Assembly: GCA_934646835.1 (NCBI GenBank)
Contig: CAKUES010000004.1
Location: forward strand, 62,001 to 126,000
Direction: 5' to 3'
Length of the DNA stretch: 64,000 nucleotides
DNA from: an uncultured Coriobacteriales bacterium
Lineage (GTDB): Bacteria > Actinomycetota > Coriobacteriia > Coriobacteriales > QAMH01
The position numbers and the translations under genes were made by a program. Shown here piece after piece: positions 17,583-25,378 of this stretch (position 1 is the stretch's first letter; every line of letters begins with the position of its first letter). Below the pieces are notes generated by a model that was not told the origin of the DNA, made no database searches, and saw nothing but the letters and a program-made list of their open reading frames with translations.

Positions 17583-19406
17583 TTACTTGCCCATGGCCCT
17601 TGCGCGCTCCTTCTTGCGGCCGATCTTGTCGAGCGTGCGCTTGCGCAGACGGATCGACTTGGGCGTGACCTCGACCAGCTCGTCCTCCTGGATGTACTCG
17701 AGAGCCTCCTCGAGGGTGAAGACCACCGGCGGGGTGAGCAGAATCGCCTTGTCCGCCGTGGAGGAGCGCTGGTTGCCCAGCTGCTTGGTCTTGGAGACAT
17801 TGACGTCCATGTCGCCTTCCTTGGCGCACTCGCCGACAATCATGCCCTCGTAGCACTCGTCGCCGGGCTCGACGAACATCGTACCGCGCTGCTGCAGCGT
17901 ATCGAGTGCATAGGCAACGGCCTTGTCGGTTGCCATGGCGACCATGACGCCGTTCTTGCGGCCGGTCACGTTACCGGCAACAGGGCCGTACTTGCTGAAG
18001 CGGTGGCTGAAGATGGCCTCGCCGTGGGAGACGTTGAGAACCTTGGTGCGCAGGCCCATGACGCCGCGCGTGGGAATCTCGAAGCGCAGCGTGGTGCGGT
18101 CGCCGTAAGTGGACATGTCGACCATGGTGCCGCCGTTGAAGCCGAAGACCTCGATGACCTTGCCGGCGTACTCGCTGGGGGTTTCGACGGCTGCGTCCTC
18201 GATGGGCTCCATCTTGACGCCGTCGACGGTCTTGAAGAGGACCTTGGGGGTGCCGACCTGGAACTCGAAGCCCTCGCGGCGCATGGTCTCCATCAGGACG
18301 GACAGGTGCAGGATGCCGCGGCCGGCAACCTCGACGCCGGACTTGTCCTCGGTCTCCTCGATGCGCATGGAGATGTTGGACTCGCCCTCCTTGAGCAGGC
18401 GCTCCTTGAGCTGACGGGCACCAACGATGTCACCCTCGCGGCCGACCAGCGGGGAGGAGGAAGCCTCGAAGACAACTGCCAGCGTGGGCTCCTCGACCTC
18501 GATGGGCTCCATCTCGACGGGGTTGTCGATGTCAGTGACGACGTCTCCGATGTCAGCGTCATCAACGCCGGTGATGGCGATGATGTCGCCGGCGAAGGCC
18601 TCGGTTGCCTCCTGGCGACCCAGGGCCTCGAAGGTGTAGAGCTGCTTGATGGTGGTCTCGTAGCGGGAGCCGTCGTGGTTCTTGATGACGAGCACCTTGT
18701 CGCCCGTGGCGATCTTGCCGCTGTAGAGGCGGCCCGTGCCGATGCGGCCGACATACTCGCTGTGGTCGACCGTGCAGATCTGCATGGCGACGGGGCCGTC
18801 GGGATCGACGTCAGGGGCGGGGATGTTCTCGATGATGGCGTCGAGCAGGGGCAGCATGTCCATGTTGCCGTCGTCGACCTCCTTGCGGGCGTAGCCGTTG
18901 ACGCCGGAGGCGTAGATGACGGGGAAGTCGAGCTGCTCGTCCGTTGCGCCGAGGTCCATCATGAGCTCGAAGACCTCGTCGACGACCTCGTCAGGACGTG
19001 CGCCGGGGCGGTCGATCTTGTTGACGACCAGCATGGGGGTCAGGCCGCTGGCCAGGGCGTGCTTCAAGACGAAGCGGGTCTGGGGCATGGCGCCCTCGAA
19101 GGCGTCAACCAACAGCAAGGCGCCGTCGGCCATCTTCAAGACACGCTCCACCTCGCCGCCGAAGTCGGCATGGCCCGGGGTGTCGATGACGTTGATCTTG
19201 ACGCCCTTGTAGCGGATGGAGATGTTCTTGGAGAGAATGGTGATGCCGCGCTCGCGCTCCTGATCGTTGGAGTCCAGCACGCGCTCGTCGACCTGCTGGT
19301 TCTCACGGAAGACGCCCGACTGCTTGAGCAGCTGGTCGACCATGGTCGTCTTGCCATGGTCAACGTGGGCGATGATTGCGATGTTGCGAATATTCCCTTG
19401 AATCAT
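17583..19406 (-). CDS. typA: Translational GTPase TypA/BipA
   Basis: 607 residues, usual length. GTPase motifs are all present: G1 AHVDHGKTT, G2 ERERGITI, G3 DTPGHADF, G4 NKID, then the beta-barrel and EF-G-like domains, and the TypA-specific C-terminal domain ending in a basic tail (IGRKKERARAMGK). TypA is a ribosome-associated LepA/EF-G relative needed for 50S assembly and translation under cold or other stress. ATG 19406 follows AAAAGGA. Monocistronic, ended by the terminator at 17451-17481. Confidence 0.97.
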   Translation of the reverse strand: MIQGNIRNIAIIAHVDHGKTTMVDQLLKQSGVFRENQQVDERVLDSNDQERERGITILSKNISIRYKGVKINVIDTPGHADFGGEVERVLKMADGALLLVDAFEGAMPQTRFVLKHALASGLTPMLVVNKIDRPGARPDEVVDEVFELMMDLGATDEQLDFPVIYASGVNGYARKEVDDGNMDMLPLLDAIIENIPAPDVDPDGPVAMQICTVDHSEYVGRIGTGRLYSGKIATGDKVLVIKNHDGSRYETTIKQLYTFEALGRQEATEAFAGDIIAITGVDDADIGDVVTDIDNPVEMEPIEVEEPTLAVVFEASSSPLVGREGDIVGARQLKERLLKEGESNISMRIEETEDKSGVEVAGRGILHLSVLMETMRREGFEFQVGTPKVLFKTVDGVKMEPIEDAAVETPSEYAGKVIEVFGFNGGTMVDMSTYGDRTTLRFEIPTRGVMGLRTKVLNVSHGEAIFSHRFSKYGPVAGNVTGRKNGVMVAMATDKAVAYALDTLQQRGTMFVEPGDECYEGMIVGECAKEGDMDVNVSKTKQLGNQRSSTADKAILLTPPVVFTLEEALEYIQEDELVEVTPKSIRLRKRTLDKIGRKKERARAMGK

Positions 19407-19545
19407 TCCTTTTATCCTTAACCGTCTGTTTCTTCTTGGTTCTTATTAAAAGACAAGCGTTAAGGATACCACGCACCTAGGTTGTCATGCTATAGGGACT
19501 TGACAGAAGCCTCAAACGGGGTTAATCACCTGGGCGGATTTTGCC

Positions 19546-19574
19546 TTGCCATCAGAACAAATGTTCTGTATCAT
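19546..19574 (+). promoter_or_regulatory. Promoter with LexA (SOS) box in the spacer, upstream of the pafBC-like gene
   Basis: TTGCCA (19546-19551) and TATCAT (19569-19574) are separated by exactly 17 bp. The spacer contains GAACAAATGTTC (19555-19566), which fits the Gram-positive LexA consensus GAAC-RNRY-GTTC and is extended to CAGAAC...GTTCTG. LexA bound here would cover the promoter. The ATG of the downstream gene is 32 bp after the -10 element. Confidence 0.75.
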
Positions 19575-19605
19575 CAAACACCCGCTAATTAGAGTACGGA
19601 GCACT

Positions 19606-21630
19606 ATGAGCAAACCCTCACGCAAAGCAACAGCCGCAGAACGCCAGATCAAGCTGGCGCTGTACGCGTGCGCGCATGGGCCCGTCTCGCGCACGCAGGT
19701 CCAAAACCACCTGGCAGAGTACGCAACGCCCGCAACGGCGGACCCTGCCGCCCGCAAGCGCGAGGAGGCAACGGCTCGCCGCCGCTTCGAGCGCGACAAG
19801 GCGGCGCTGAGCAGGTTCGGCATCGAGCTTGAGGTCGATGAGGGCGGCCTCTACCGCCTTTCCCCCGCTGACAACGGCGCGTTCTCCTCCCTCGAGGAGG
19901 GCAGCGTGCAATCCGCCCTGCTGCGCGTGGCAAGCGCTGCGCTCCTCCAAGACCCCAGCTTCGAGCACGCCGGGGACCTGCGCATGGCGCTGGCAAAGCT
20001 CAGCGGCCCCCTCGAGATTCCAGACGTCCTCCCCTGGGCAGAGCAAGAGGCCCTGCGCGGGCTGCGCCCTGCGGAGCCTTCCGTCGAGGGCACGCGCCGT
20101 AAGGCGAAGACCGCTCTGGAGACCCGTAAGCTGCTGCGCTTCGAATACACGGACGCCGCCGGCAGGATCACCCAACGAGAGATCGAGCCCATCGGCCTGT
20201 ACGCCTCCAACGGCTATGAGTACCTGGCGGCATGGGACAGCCTGCGCGCTGCGGAGCGCTGCTTCAGGCTCGACCGCATGGGCCGCGTCAACGTCAAGGA
20301 CAGCGGTCGCGGCAAGCCGGATTTCGAGCCCCGCACGTTCGACCCCGCGCGTTGGCAGCTCCTCCCCTTCCAGATGGGTGCCAAGGCCTCAGAAGCCACC
20401 GTACGCATAGCGCCCAGCGCTTTGTGGCAGGCCCGCAACCTCTGCAGCGCACACGGCAGCATCGTCAAAGAGCCCATAGGCACCTGCTTCTGGCGCGTCT
20501 CGTGCGCGAGCCCCGCTGGGCTTGCCGCTTGGTGCATCGCCAACGGTCCGGGTCTCGTACCCACCTCCCCGCAAGAGGCAACAGACGCCTACTGGCGCCT
20601 GGTAGAAGAGGCCTCGACCTGGGGCGAGGACGGCAATCAGACGGCGACAGCCGCGCAGCGCGACGAGACCCACGTATGCCGCGCGGAGGAAGAAGATCCC
20701 TCTGCGGACGAGGTCTTTTTTGAGGAGGAGCAACAAGAGGACCCCTTCGGGCTCGAGCTCGCCTGCTTTGCCGATGGGCTTGCTGCGCAGTACGCCACAA
20801 GCGAGCCCGATTGCGGCAGCGCGAAGTCGACCCTTACAGACGACGACCTCCTCTTCGCCATGCTCGCGCTCGCGGAGCAGGCAGGGGCCGTCTCCATCCC
20901 GCAGGCAGCGCAGTTCCTCGGCGTCAGCGAGGCCAAAGCCTACAAACTGCTCGAGACACTCGCCTTCTGCTATGACGAGGCTGCAGACGCGCGCCTGCAG
21001 CTGGGCGAGGAAGGTTGCTCGTTTGCCGTGCTGGAAAACCCCGTCGGCCTGCAGATGTCCTTGAGTGACGTCGAGGCACGCAGTCTTGCGAGTGCCGCCG
21101 TTGCCTTCACCTCCGGTGCCGTCATCAGCACCGTTGCCGCCGCATGCGCCAAGGAGGGCACAGCCTTCCTGCAGATCGACTACTGGAAGGAAGGCCAGAG
21201 CGCACCGGAGGCGCGCGTCGTCGAGCCGCGCGCCATGGTCGTGCGCGATGGCCATACCTACCTGGAGGCCTGGTGCCACAAAGCACAAGGCGAGCGACTC
21301 TTCAGGCTCGACCGCATCATCTCGGCACATGCCGCAAACTTGGAGGAGCTGGGCGCCATCGGCACAGGGAAGGTCAAGGTGCAGGCAGTAAGCACGCCTA
21401 TCGCCACCATCTCCCTGGCACCGGGCGTCCCCGTGCCCCCGTGGCCCAAGGTCTCCAAGTCGAGAAAGCCCAACGCGGACGGATCGGCCACCTTCGGCAC
21501 GCCGTGGCTCAACAGCCCCTGGCTGCCCAAGCAACTGGCGGCCTGCGGTGCCGATGTCATTCGCATCGAGCCCAAGGCTCTGGCCCAAGCCGTCGGCGAC
21601 TATGCCCGCAGCCTGAGGGAGCCAAGCTAG
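19606..21630 (+). CDS. pafBC: Fused PafB-PafC-like WYL-domain transcriptional regulator
   Basis: 674 residues from ATG 19606 (behind ACGGAG). It is a duplicated architecture: helix-turn-helix (about 10-75) then a WYL domain (LLRFEYTDAAGRITQREIEP ... AERCFRLDRMGRV), and in the second half another helix-turn-helix (FAMLALAEQAGAVSIPQAA) then a second WYL-like domain (FLQIDYWKEGQ ... GERLFRLDRI). In mycobacteria PafB and PafC form the heterodimeric activator of the LexA-independent DNA-damage response; fused forms exist in other actinobacteria. A LexA box lies in the promoter. The TAG stop is also the end of a short inverted-repeat element. Confidence 0.8.
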   Translation: MSKPSRKATAAERQIKLALYACAHGPVSRTQVQNHLAEYATPATADPAARKREEATARRRFERDKAALSRFGIELEVDEGGLYRLSPADNGAFSSLEEGSVQSALLRVASAALLQDPSFEHAGDLRMALAKLSGPLEIPDVLPWAEQEALRGLRPAEPSVEGTRRKAKTALETRKLLRFEYTDAAGRITQREIEPIGLYASNGYEYLAAWDSLRAAERCFRLDRMGRVNVKDSGRGKPDFEPRTFDPARWQLLPFQMGAKASEATVRIAPSALWQARNLCSAHGSIVKEPIGTCFWRVSCASPAGLAAWCIANGPGLVPTSPQEATDAYWRLVEEASTWGEDGNQTATAAQRDETHVCRAEEEDPSADEVFFEEEQQEDPFGLELACFADGLAAQYATSEPDCGSAKSTLTDDDLLFAMLALAEQAGAVSIPQAAQFLGVSEAKAYKLLETLAFCYDEAADARLQLGEEGCSFAVLENPVGLQMSLSDVEARSLASAAVAFTSGAVISTVAAACAKEGTAFLQIDYWKEGQSAPEARVVEPRAMVVRDGHTYLEAWCHKAQGERLFRLDRIISAHAANLEELGAIGTGKVKVQAVSTPIATISLAPGVPVPPWPKVSKSRKPNADGSATFGTPWLNSPWLPKQLAACGADVIRIEPKALAQAVGDYARSLREPS

Positions 21631-21730
21631 GGAAGCGCCGATTATCGCTGCGTACGATTCGCAAAATCGCTGCCTACGCAGGGGGGGCTGTCCCTCCCCT
21701 TAAGTCTTGCATTAATCAACGCTTCCCTGG
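21627..21730 (-). repeat. Short inverted-repeat element (MITE-like), complete but degenerate
   Basis: Left end CTAGGGAAGCGCCGATTA (from 21627) and right end TAATCAACGCTTCCCTGG (to 21730) are inverted repeats. The core is degenerate (GGGGGGG-CTG-TCCCTCCCC, 21681-21699). Length 104 bp. The first TAG (21628-21630) is the stop codon of the pafBC-like gene. Confidence 0.75.
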
Positions 21731-21763
21731 CCAGCAACCAATGGCTGCCAGAGCGCCAGCCGC

Positions 21764-21820
21764 TTGGGAAACCGCTGATTATCGCGAGGCCTATGGGGAG
21801 GGACAGGGTCCCCTACGCTG
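21764..21820 (+). repeat. Short inverted-repeat element, truncated second copy in tandem
   Basis: Left end TTGGGAAACCGCTGATTA starts 34 bp after the previous copy; the core follows at 21795 with a damaged right arm (GTCCCC then TACG). The right terminal repeat is missing. Confidence 0.65.
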
Positions 21821-21927
21821 GTCGTTGCTCGTTGCAACCTATGGCGCCGACTTCGTCAGGCGCCTACGTGTCCTCGCGATTCGACGGTACTAACGCGATG
21901 CAGGTTCGTTCTCGTAAGGATGGGAGG

Positions 21928-24102
21928 CTATTTCTTCCTCAGTACGAGCGCCTCGATAGCTGCGATCAGCTCGTTGGAGTCGATTGGCTTGGCGATGTGC
22001 TCGTTCATGCCCGCCTCGCGTGAAGCGCGCCTGTCATCGGCAAAGGCATTGGCACTCGCCGCGATGATGGGAATGCTCGCCGCATCCCCATGCTGCGAGG
22101 TGCGGATAGCCCGCGCGGTCTCGTAGCCACCCATAACCGGCATCATGATATCCATGAGAATCACGTCGAAGGTTCCCGCCGGGCTCGCTTCGAAGAGCTC
22201 GAGCGCTTCCTTGCCGTTTTCCGCAGAGACGACCGTCGCTCCAGCCTGGGCGAGGACGAACTCCGCGATCTCACGGTTGAGCTCGTTGTCCTCTGCCAGC
22301 AGGACGTTGATACCCGCAAGCGGCAGAGAGCCATCATCAGTATCACGCGAGGAGCAAGCCTTGCAATCGCTCTCGTCAGCTACGGCAAACGACAAGGTCA
22401 CCACATAGGTCGTGCCCTCACCGAGATTGCTCTCAAAGCTGATCGTCCCGCCCATGATCTCGACGAGGTGCTTGGTGATGACCAGGCCGAGTCCCGTTCC
22501 AGAGGCCTCGTGCTCGGAGAGCTGCATCTCGCGCGCAAAGGGCTCGTAGACGTGCTTCTGGAACTCCTCGCTCATGCCGATGCCGGTGTCCGCTATCTCG
22601 ATCTCGTAAGTTGCAGCACCGTCTTCGAACGTTGTCTCACGGCACGACACACGCACCGTGCCACCGGGCTTGTTGTACTTCACCGCATTGCTCGCGATGT
22701 TCATCACCAGACGCTTGAGATGGATAGCGCTGACGTTGATGTAGCGATGCTCGATGTCGTACGGAATGCGCACGATGGTGATGTCGCGAACCTGAGCCTG
22801 GCGCTCGAGCATCTCGCAGACATCGTCGATCTGCCTCTCGATGTCGGTCGGCGTGATGTCAAGCACGAGCTCGCCGCTCTCGAGCTTGCTGATGTCAAGC
22901 ACCTCGTTGACGAGATCGAGCAAGATACCAGAAGCCATCCAGATCTTCTCACGGCACTCCGCCTGCTTGGCAGCATCGTCCGGATGTGCGTTTGCAACCT
23001 CGACCATGCCGCGGATGCCATTGATGGGCGTGCGAATGTCGTGGCTCATGCGACGCAGGAACTCGGTCTTGGCGTTGTTTGCACTCCGCGCATCGCGAGC
23101 GGATGCCTCAAGCTGGATGGCATACTGACGCTCCTGCTCGATCATCTCCTCGTAATGCTTGTGCGCCGAGCGACGGCGGGCGTAAATATAGAAACCGATG
23201 AGAAGGATGTAGACCATCGCCGCAACGCCGACAACGAGCCACATCTTCTTGTAAATCACACTGCCGGGCACAAAGGTGTAGACATAGTAGTTGCGCGCCT
23301 GACCATACGTTCCATAGTAAAAAGATCGATTGGCGCGGATAAGACGCATCTCGCCAGGATCGCGGTGCTCCTTGATACCGTTGACGACCGCAGAGTCAGC
23401 CTCTGCGATGGTCACGTTGTCAACCTCACCGTCCTCTACAGTATTCGAGGCAACAACCTTACCGGCACGCTCGATGACGATGGAGCAGTCATTCTCCGCT
23501 TCATAGCCGTCAAGCATGCTCTGCAGCGTCAACATGTAGCGACCGGAGAACTCCGCCCACGTGTGATAGCCCACCGCGACAAGACCCGGAGCATCGGTTC
23601 TCGCAGCGCATGCCAAATCGACATGCGACCCGTCCTCAAGCTCGACACGCACCGCGTACACCTTATCGGGATGGCAGGCCGTATCAAGTGCAGACTCCTC
23701 CGTAAGAGCTTTGGAAACATCGACGAACCCGAGCTCATCCTTAGAGTAAGAACCTTGCAGATTGCCTTCCTCATCCATCACGAAGATGCAGGTGATGCCC
23801 AGCTCCATGCACCGTTGCTCAAGGCTTTTCCTGTCGCCTTTGGGATGTTGCGTGTCAAGGTCGCGAGCAAGCTGCTCCGCACTTTGCATAATGCGATACT
23901 GGCTCTTCATGACGCTTGCGTCGTTGTAAGAGTCAAAGACCAGACTCTGCTTCTTGACGTACTCGAGAATGTCCTCAGAGCGCTCGCTCACCTGCTTGTG
24001 AAAATAGCTGAAGCTCACAGCTCCCACACAAAACAAGAAAGCCAGCCCGATGAGAACCGCAAGAATCCAAAGCCTTTTGCCGAGCGTCACATCCTTACTC
24101 AT
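21928..24102 (-). CDS. Hybrid sensor histidine kinase with receiver domain
   Basis: About 724 residues from ATG 24102, which overlaps the stop of the upstream binding-protein gene by 8 bp. Order: membrane helix (about 7-30), extracytoplasmic sensor region of about 240 residues, second membrane helix (WLVVGVAAMVYILLIGFYIY), coiled linker, HisKA with phospho-acceptor His in FLRRMSHDIRTPINGI, HATPase with N box NIASNAVKYN, G1 DTGIGM and G2 GTGLGL, then a receiver domain (VLLAEDNELN; acceptor Asp in DVILMDIMMP; Lys in IAKPID). No output domain or separate response regulator is nearby, so the downstream partner is unlinked. Coupling to the binding protein suggests a BvgS/EvgS-like logic split in two genes. 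Confidence 0.9.
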   Translation of the reverse strand: MSKDVTLGKRLWILAVLIGLAFLFCVGAVSFSYFHKQVSERSEDILEYVKKQSLVFDSYNDASVMKSQYRIMQSAEQLARDLDTQHPKGDRKSLEQRCMELGITCIFVMDEEGNLQGSYSKDELGFVDVSKALTEESALDTACHPDKVYAVRVELEDGSHVDLACAARTDAPGLVAVGYHTWAEFSGRYMLTLQSMLDGYEAENDCSIVIERAGKVVASNTVEDGEVDNVTIAEADSAVVNGIKEHRDPGEMRLIRANRSFYYGTYGQARNYYVYTFVPGSVIYKKMWLVVGVAAMVYILLIGFYIYARRRSAHKHYEEMIEQERQYAIQLEASARDARSANNAKTEFLRRMSHDIRTPINGIRGMVEVANAHPDDAAKQAECREKIWMASGILLDLVNEVLDISKLESGELVLDITPTDIERQIDDVCEMLERQAQVRDITIVRIPYDIEHRYINVSAIHLKRLVMNIASNAVKYNKPGGTVRVSCRETTFEDGAATYEIEIADTGIGMSEEFQKHVYEPFAREMQLSEHEASGTGLGLVITKHLVEIMGGTISFESNLGEGTTYVVTLSFAVADESDCKACSSRDTDDGSLPLAGINVLLAEDNELNREIAEFVLAQAGATVVSAENGKEALELFEASPAGTFDVILMDIMMPVMGGYETARAIRTSQHGDAASIPIIAASANAFADDRRASREAGMNEHIAKPIDSNELIAAIEALVLRKK

Positions 24103-24925
24103 CGACGCCCTCCAAATCCAGGTACTTCTGGGCATCGTCAAGGTACTTTGAGATGATCTGCTCCATGCTGCCATCCGCGCGCATCTCATCGAAGGCCGCC
24201 TCGACCTTCTCGCAGATACCGCGCTCGTCGCTCACGTCGAAGGCAGTACCTAGTCCGACCACCTGCAGCGGCTCGTCGATTATCCTGAGCTCAACGTTGT
24301 AGTCCTTCTCGTACTGGACGATCGAGGTCTCGTGCGCGGCGATTGCATCCACATAGCCCTTGAGCAAGGCAGGGGTGATATACGCGCGGTCGGTGAAGCT
24401 GAGAACCTTCTCGACCTCGGGGACGTTCTTGGTTGTGCGGTCAAGGAGTATGCCCTCGGGCTTGGTGGTCGCCTGCACGGCAACGACCTTGCCTTTGAGG
24501 TCTGCGAGGGTCTTGATGTCGCTCGAAGGCGCCACGGCTACGACCTGACGGCTCCTCATGTAGGGGCCGGCCCACTGATACTCCGACTCGCGACCCGTCA
24601 TGGAGAAGCAGCCCATGACGGCATCGATTTCGCCCTTGGCGAGCAAGTCCTTCTTCTTCTCCCAGTCGATGGTCTTGAAGACAGGCTTGTAGCCTGCACG
24701 GCGGCAAGCCTCCGTGAGGATCTTCACGTCGATGCCGGTGTAGCTGCCGTCCTCATCTATGTAGAAGTAGGGAGGATAGATGTCAGAGCCGACGATGATC
24801 TGTTCCAGGGAAGAGTCGCCTTGAGAAGAGCTGTCAGACGACTGCGGGGCCTGCGCGCAACCAGCAATCAGCGCACACGCAAAGAGCACGGCGGAAATCG
24901 CCGTGATAAGCAGCCGTTTTGCCAT
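24095..24925 (-). CDS. Substrate-binding lipoprotein coupled to a histidine kinase
   Basis: 276 residues. The signal peptide ends in the lipobox IAGC (ALIAGCAQA). The SBP_bac_3 fold is clear (IIVGSDIYPPYFYIDEDGSYTGIDVKILTEACRRAGY ... IDAVMGCFSMTGRE ... LADLKGKVVAVQ). No transporter genes follow; instead the stop codon lies inside ATGAGTAA, the start of a hybrid kinase, so the pair is translationally coupled. I infer that the ligand-bound lipoprotein signals to the kinase rather than feeding a permease. Upstream, 156 bp away, lies one copy of the 111-bp composite repeat. Confidence 0.9.
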   Translation of the reverse strand: MAKRLLITAISAVLFACALIAGCAQAPQSSDSSSQGDSSLEQIIVGSDIYPPYFYIDEDGSYTGIDVKILTEACRRAGYKPVFKTIDWEKKKDLLAKGEIDAVMGCFSMTGRESEYQWAGPYMRSRQVVAVAPSSDIKTLADLKGKVVAVQATTKPEGILLDRTTKNVPEVEKVLSFTDRAYITPALLKGYVDAIAAHETSIVQYEKDYNVELRIIDEPLQVVGLGTAFDVSDERGICEKVEAAFDEMRADGSMEQIISKYLDDAQKYLDLEGVDE

Positions 24926-25080
24926 ATGTGTTTGCCTCTTCTCAAATCTGCAAATAGCCCTCGAAGTGTATCAAAACTGCAGGCTGTATTTGCAGAACGC
25001 AGAGAATTGATACCAATGCGCTGGGATTTATTCGGAGAGACAGACGAGGGATGGGTGCCGCACAGACGAAGCAAGCAGGA

Positions 25081-25191
25081 TAAGTGCGGGCGTTTGGGAG
25101 CCAAGAGTTGCGTAAGTGCGGTCGATTGGGCTCCGCTTGCAATTAAGTGCGGGTGAATCCACGAGAGAGCGCGCAAAAAGGACCGCACTTA
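25081..25191 (+). repeat. Composite TAAGTGCGG element, copy 1
   Basis: Direct copies of a motif near TAAGTGCGGTCGATTGGG start at 25081, 25113 and 25144, and an inverted copy starts at 25191 on the other strand. Offsets are 32, 31 and 47 bp, identical to the copy at 55068-55178. Linkers differ between the two copies, but there are no length changes. Confidence 0.8.
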
Positions 25192-25324
25192 CACTGCACG
25201 TTCCCTTCTGCCCTCCCCCCACAAAAAACGCAGCAGGCATCAAGCAGCAGGTGGCAAGAAAAGCACCGCAGTCATCCTCCGTGCAGAACTTGCCGATCTA
25301 CCCCAGCGCCCGCGCCTACAACCC

Positions 25325-25363
25325 AAAGCGCCCCGCCGGTCGCACTGACCAGCGGGGCGCTTT
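25325..25363 (-). terminator. Hairpin terminator downstream of topA
   Basis: AAAGCGCCCCGC (25325-25336) pairs with GCGGGGCGCTTT (25352-25363), a 12-bp perfect stem 16 bp past the topA stop. Only three T follow on the minus strand, within the stem. Confidence 0.75.
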
Positions 25364-25378
25364 CTCGCAATGGCTCGA

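Larger units (their letters stand above)
24926..25378. other. Gene-free 453-bp region with composite repeat
   Basis: It lies between the topA 3' end and the binding-lipoprotein gene. It contains the 111-bp composite element (25081-25191) and the topA terminator (25325-25363). Short open frames here have no ribosome sites or recognisable products. Confidence 0.6.

Noticed and set aside
25081..25191. Possible small CRISPR array
   Set aside because: Only three direct copies of a short motif, one inverted copy, 31-32-bp period with no 20-40-bp unique spacers, and the same spacing in a second location; no cas genes.
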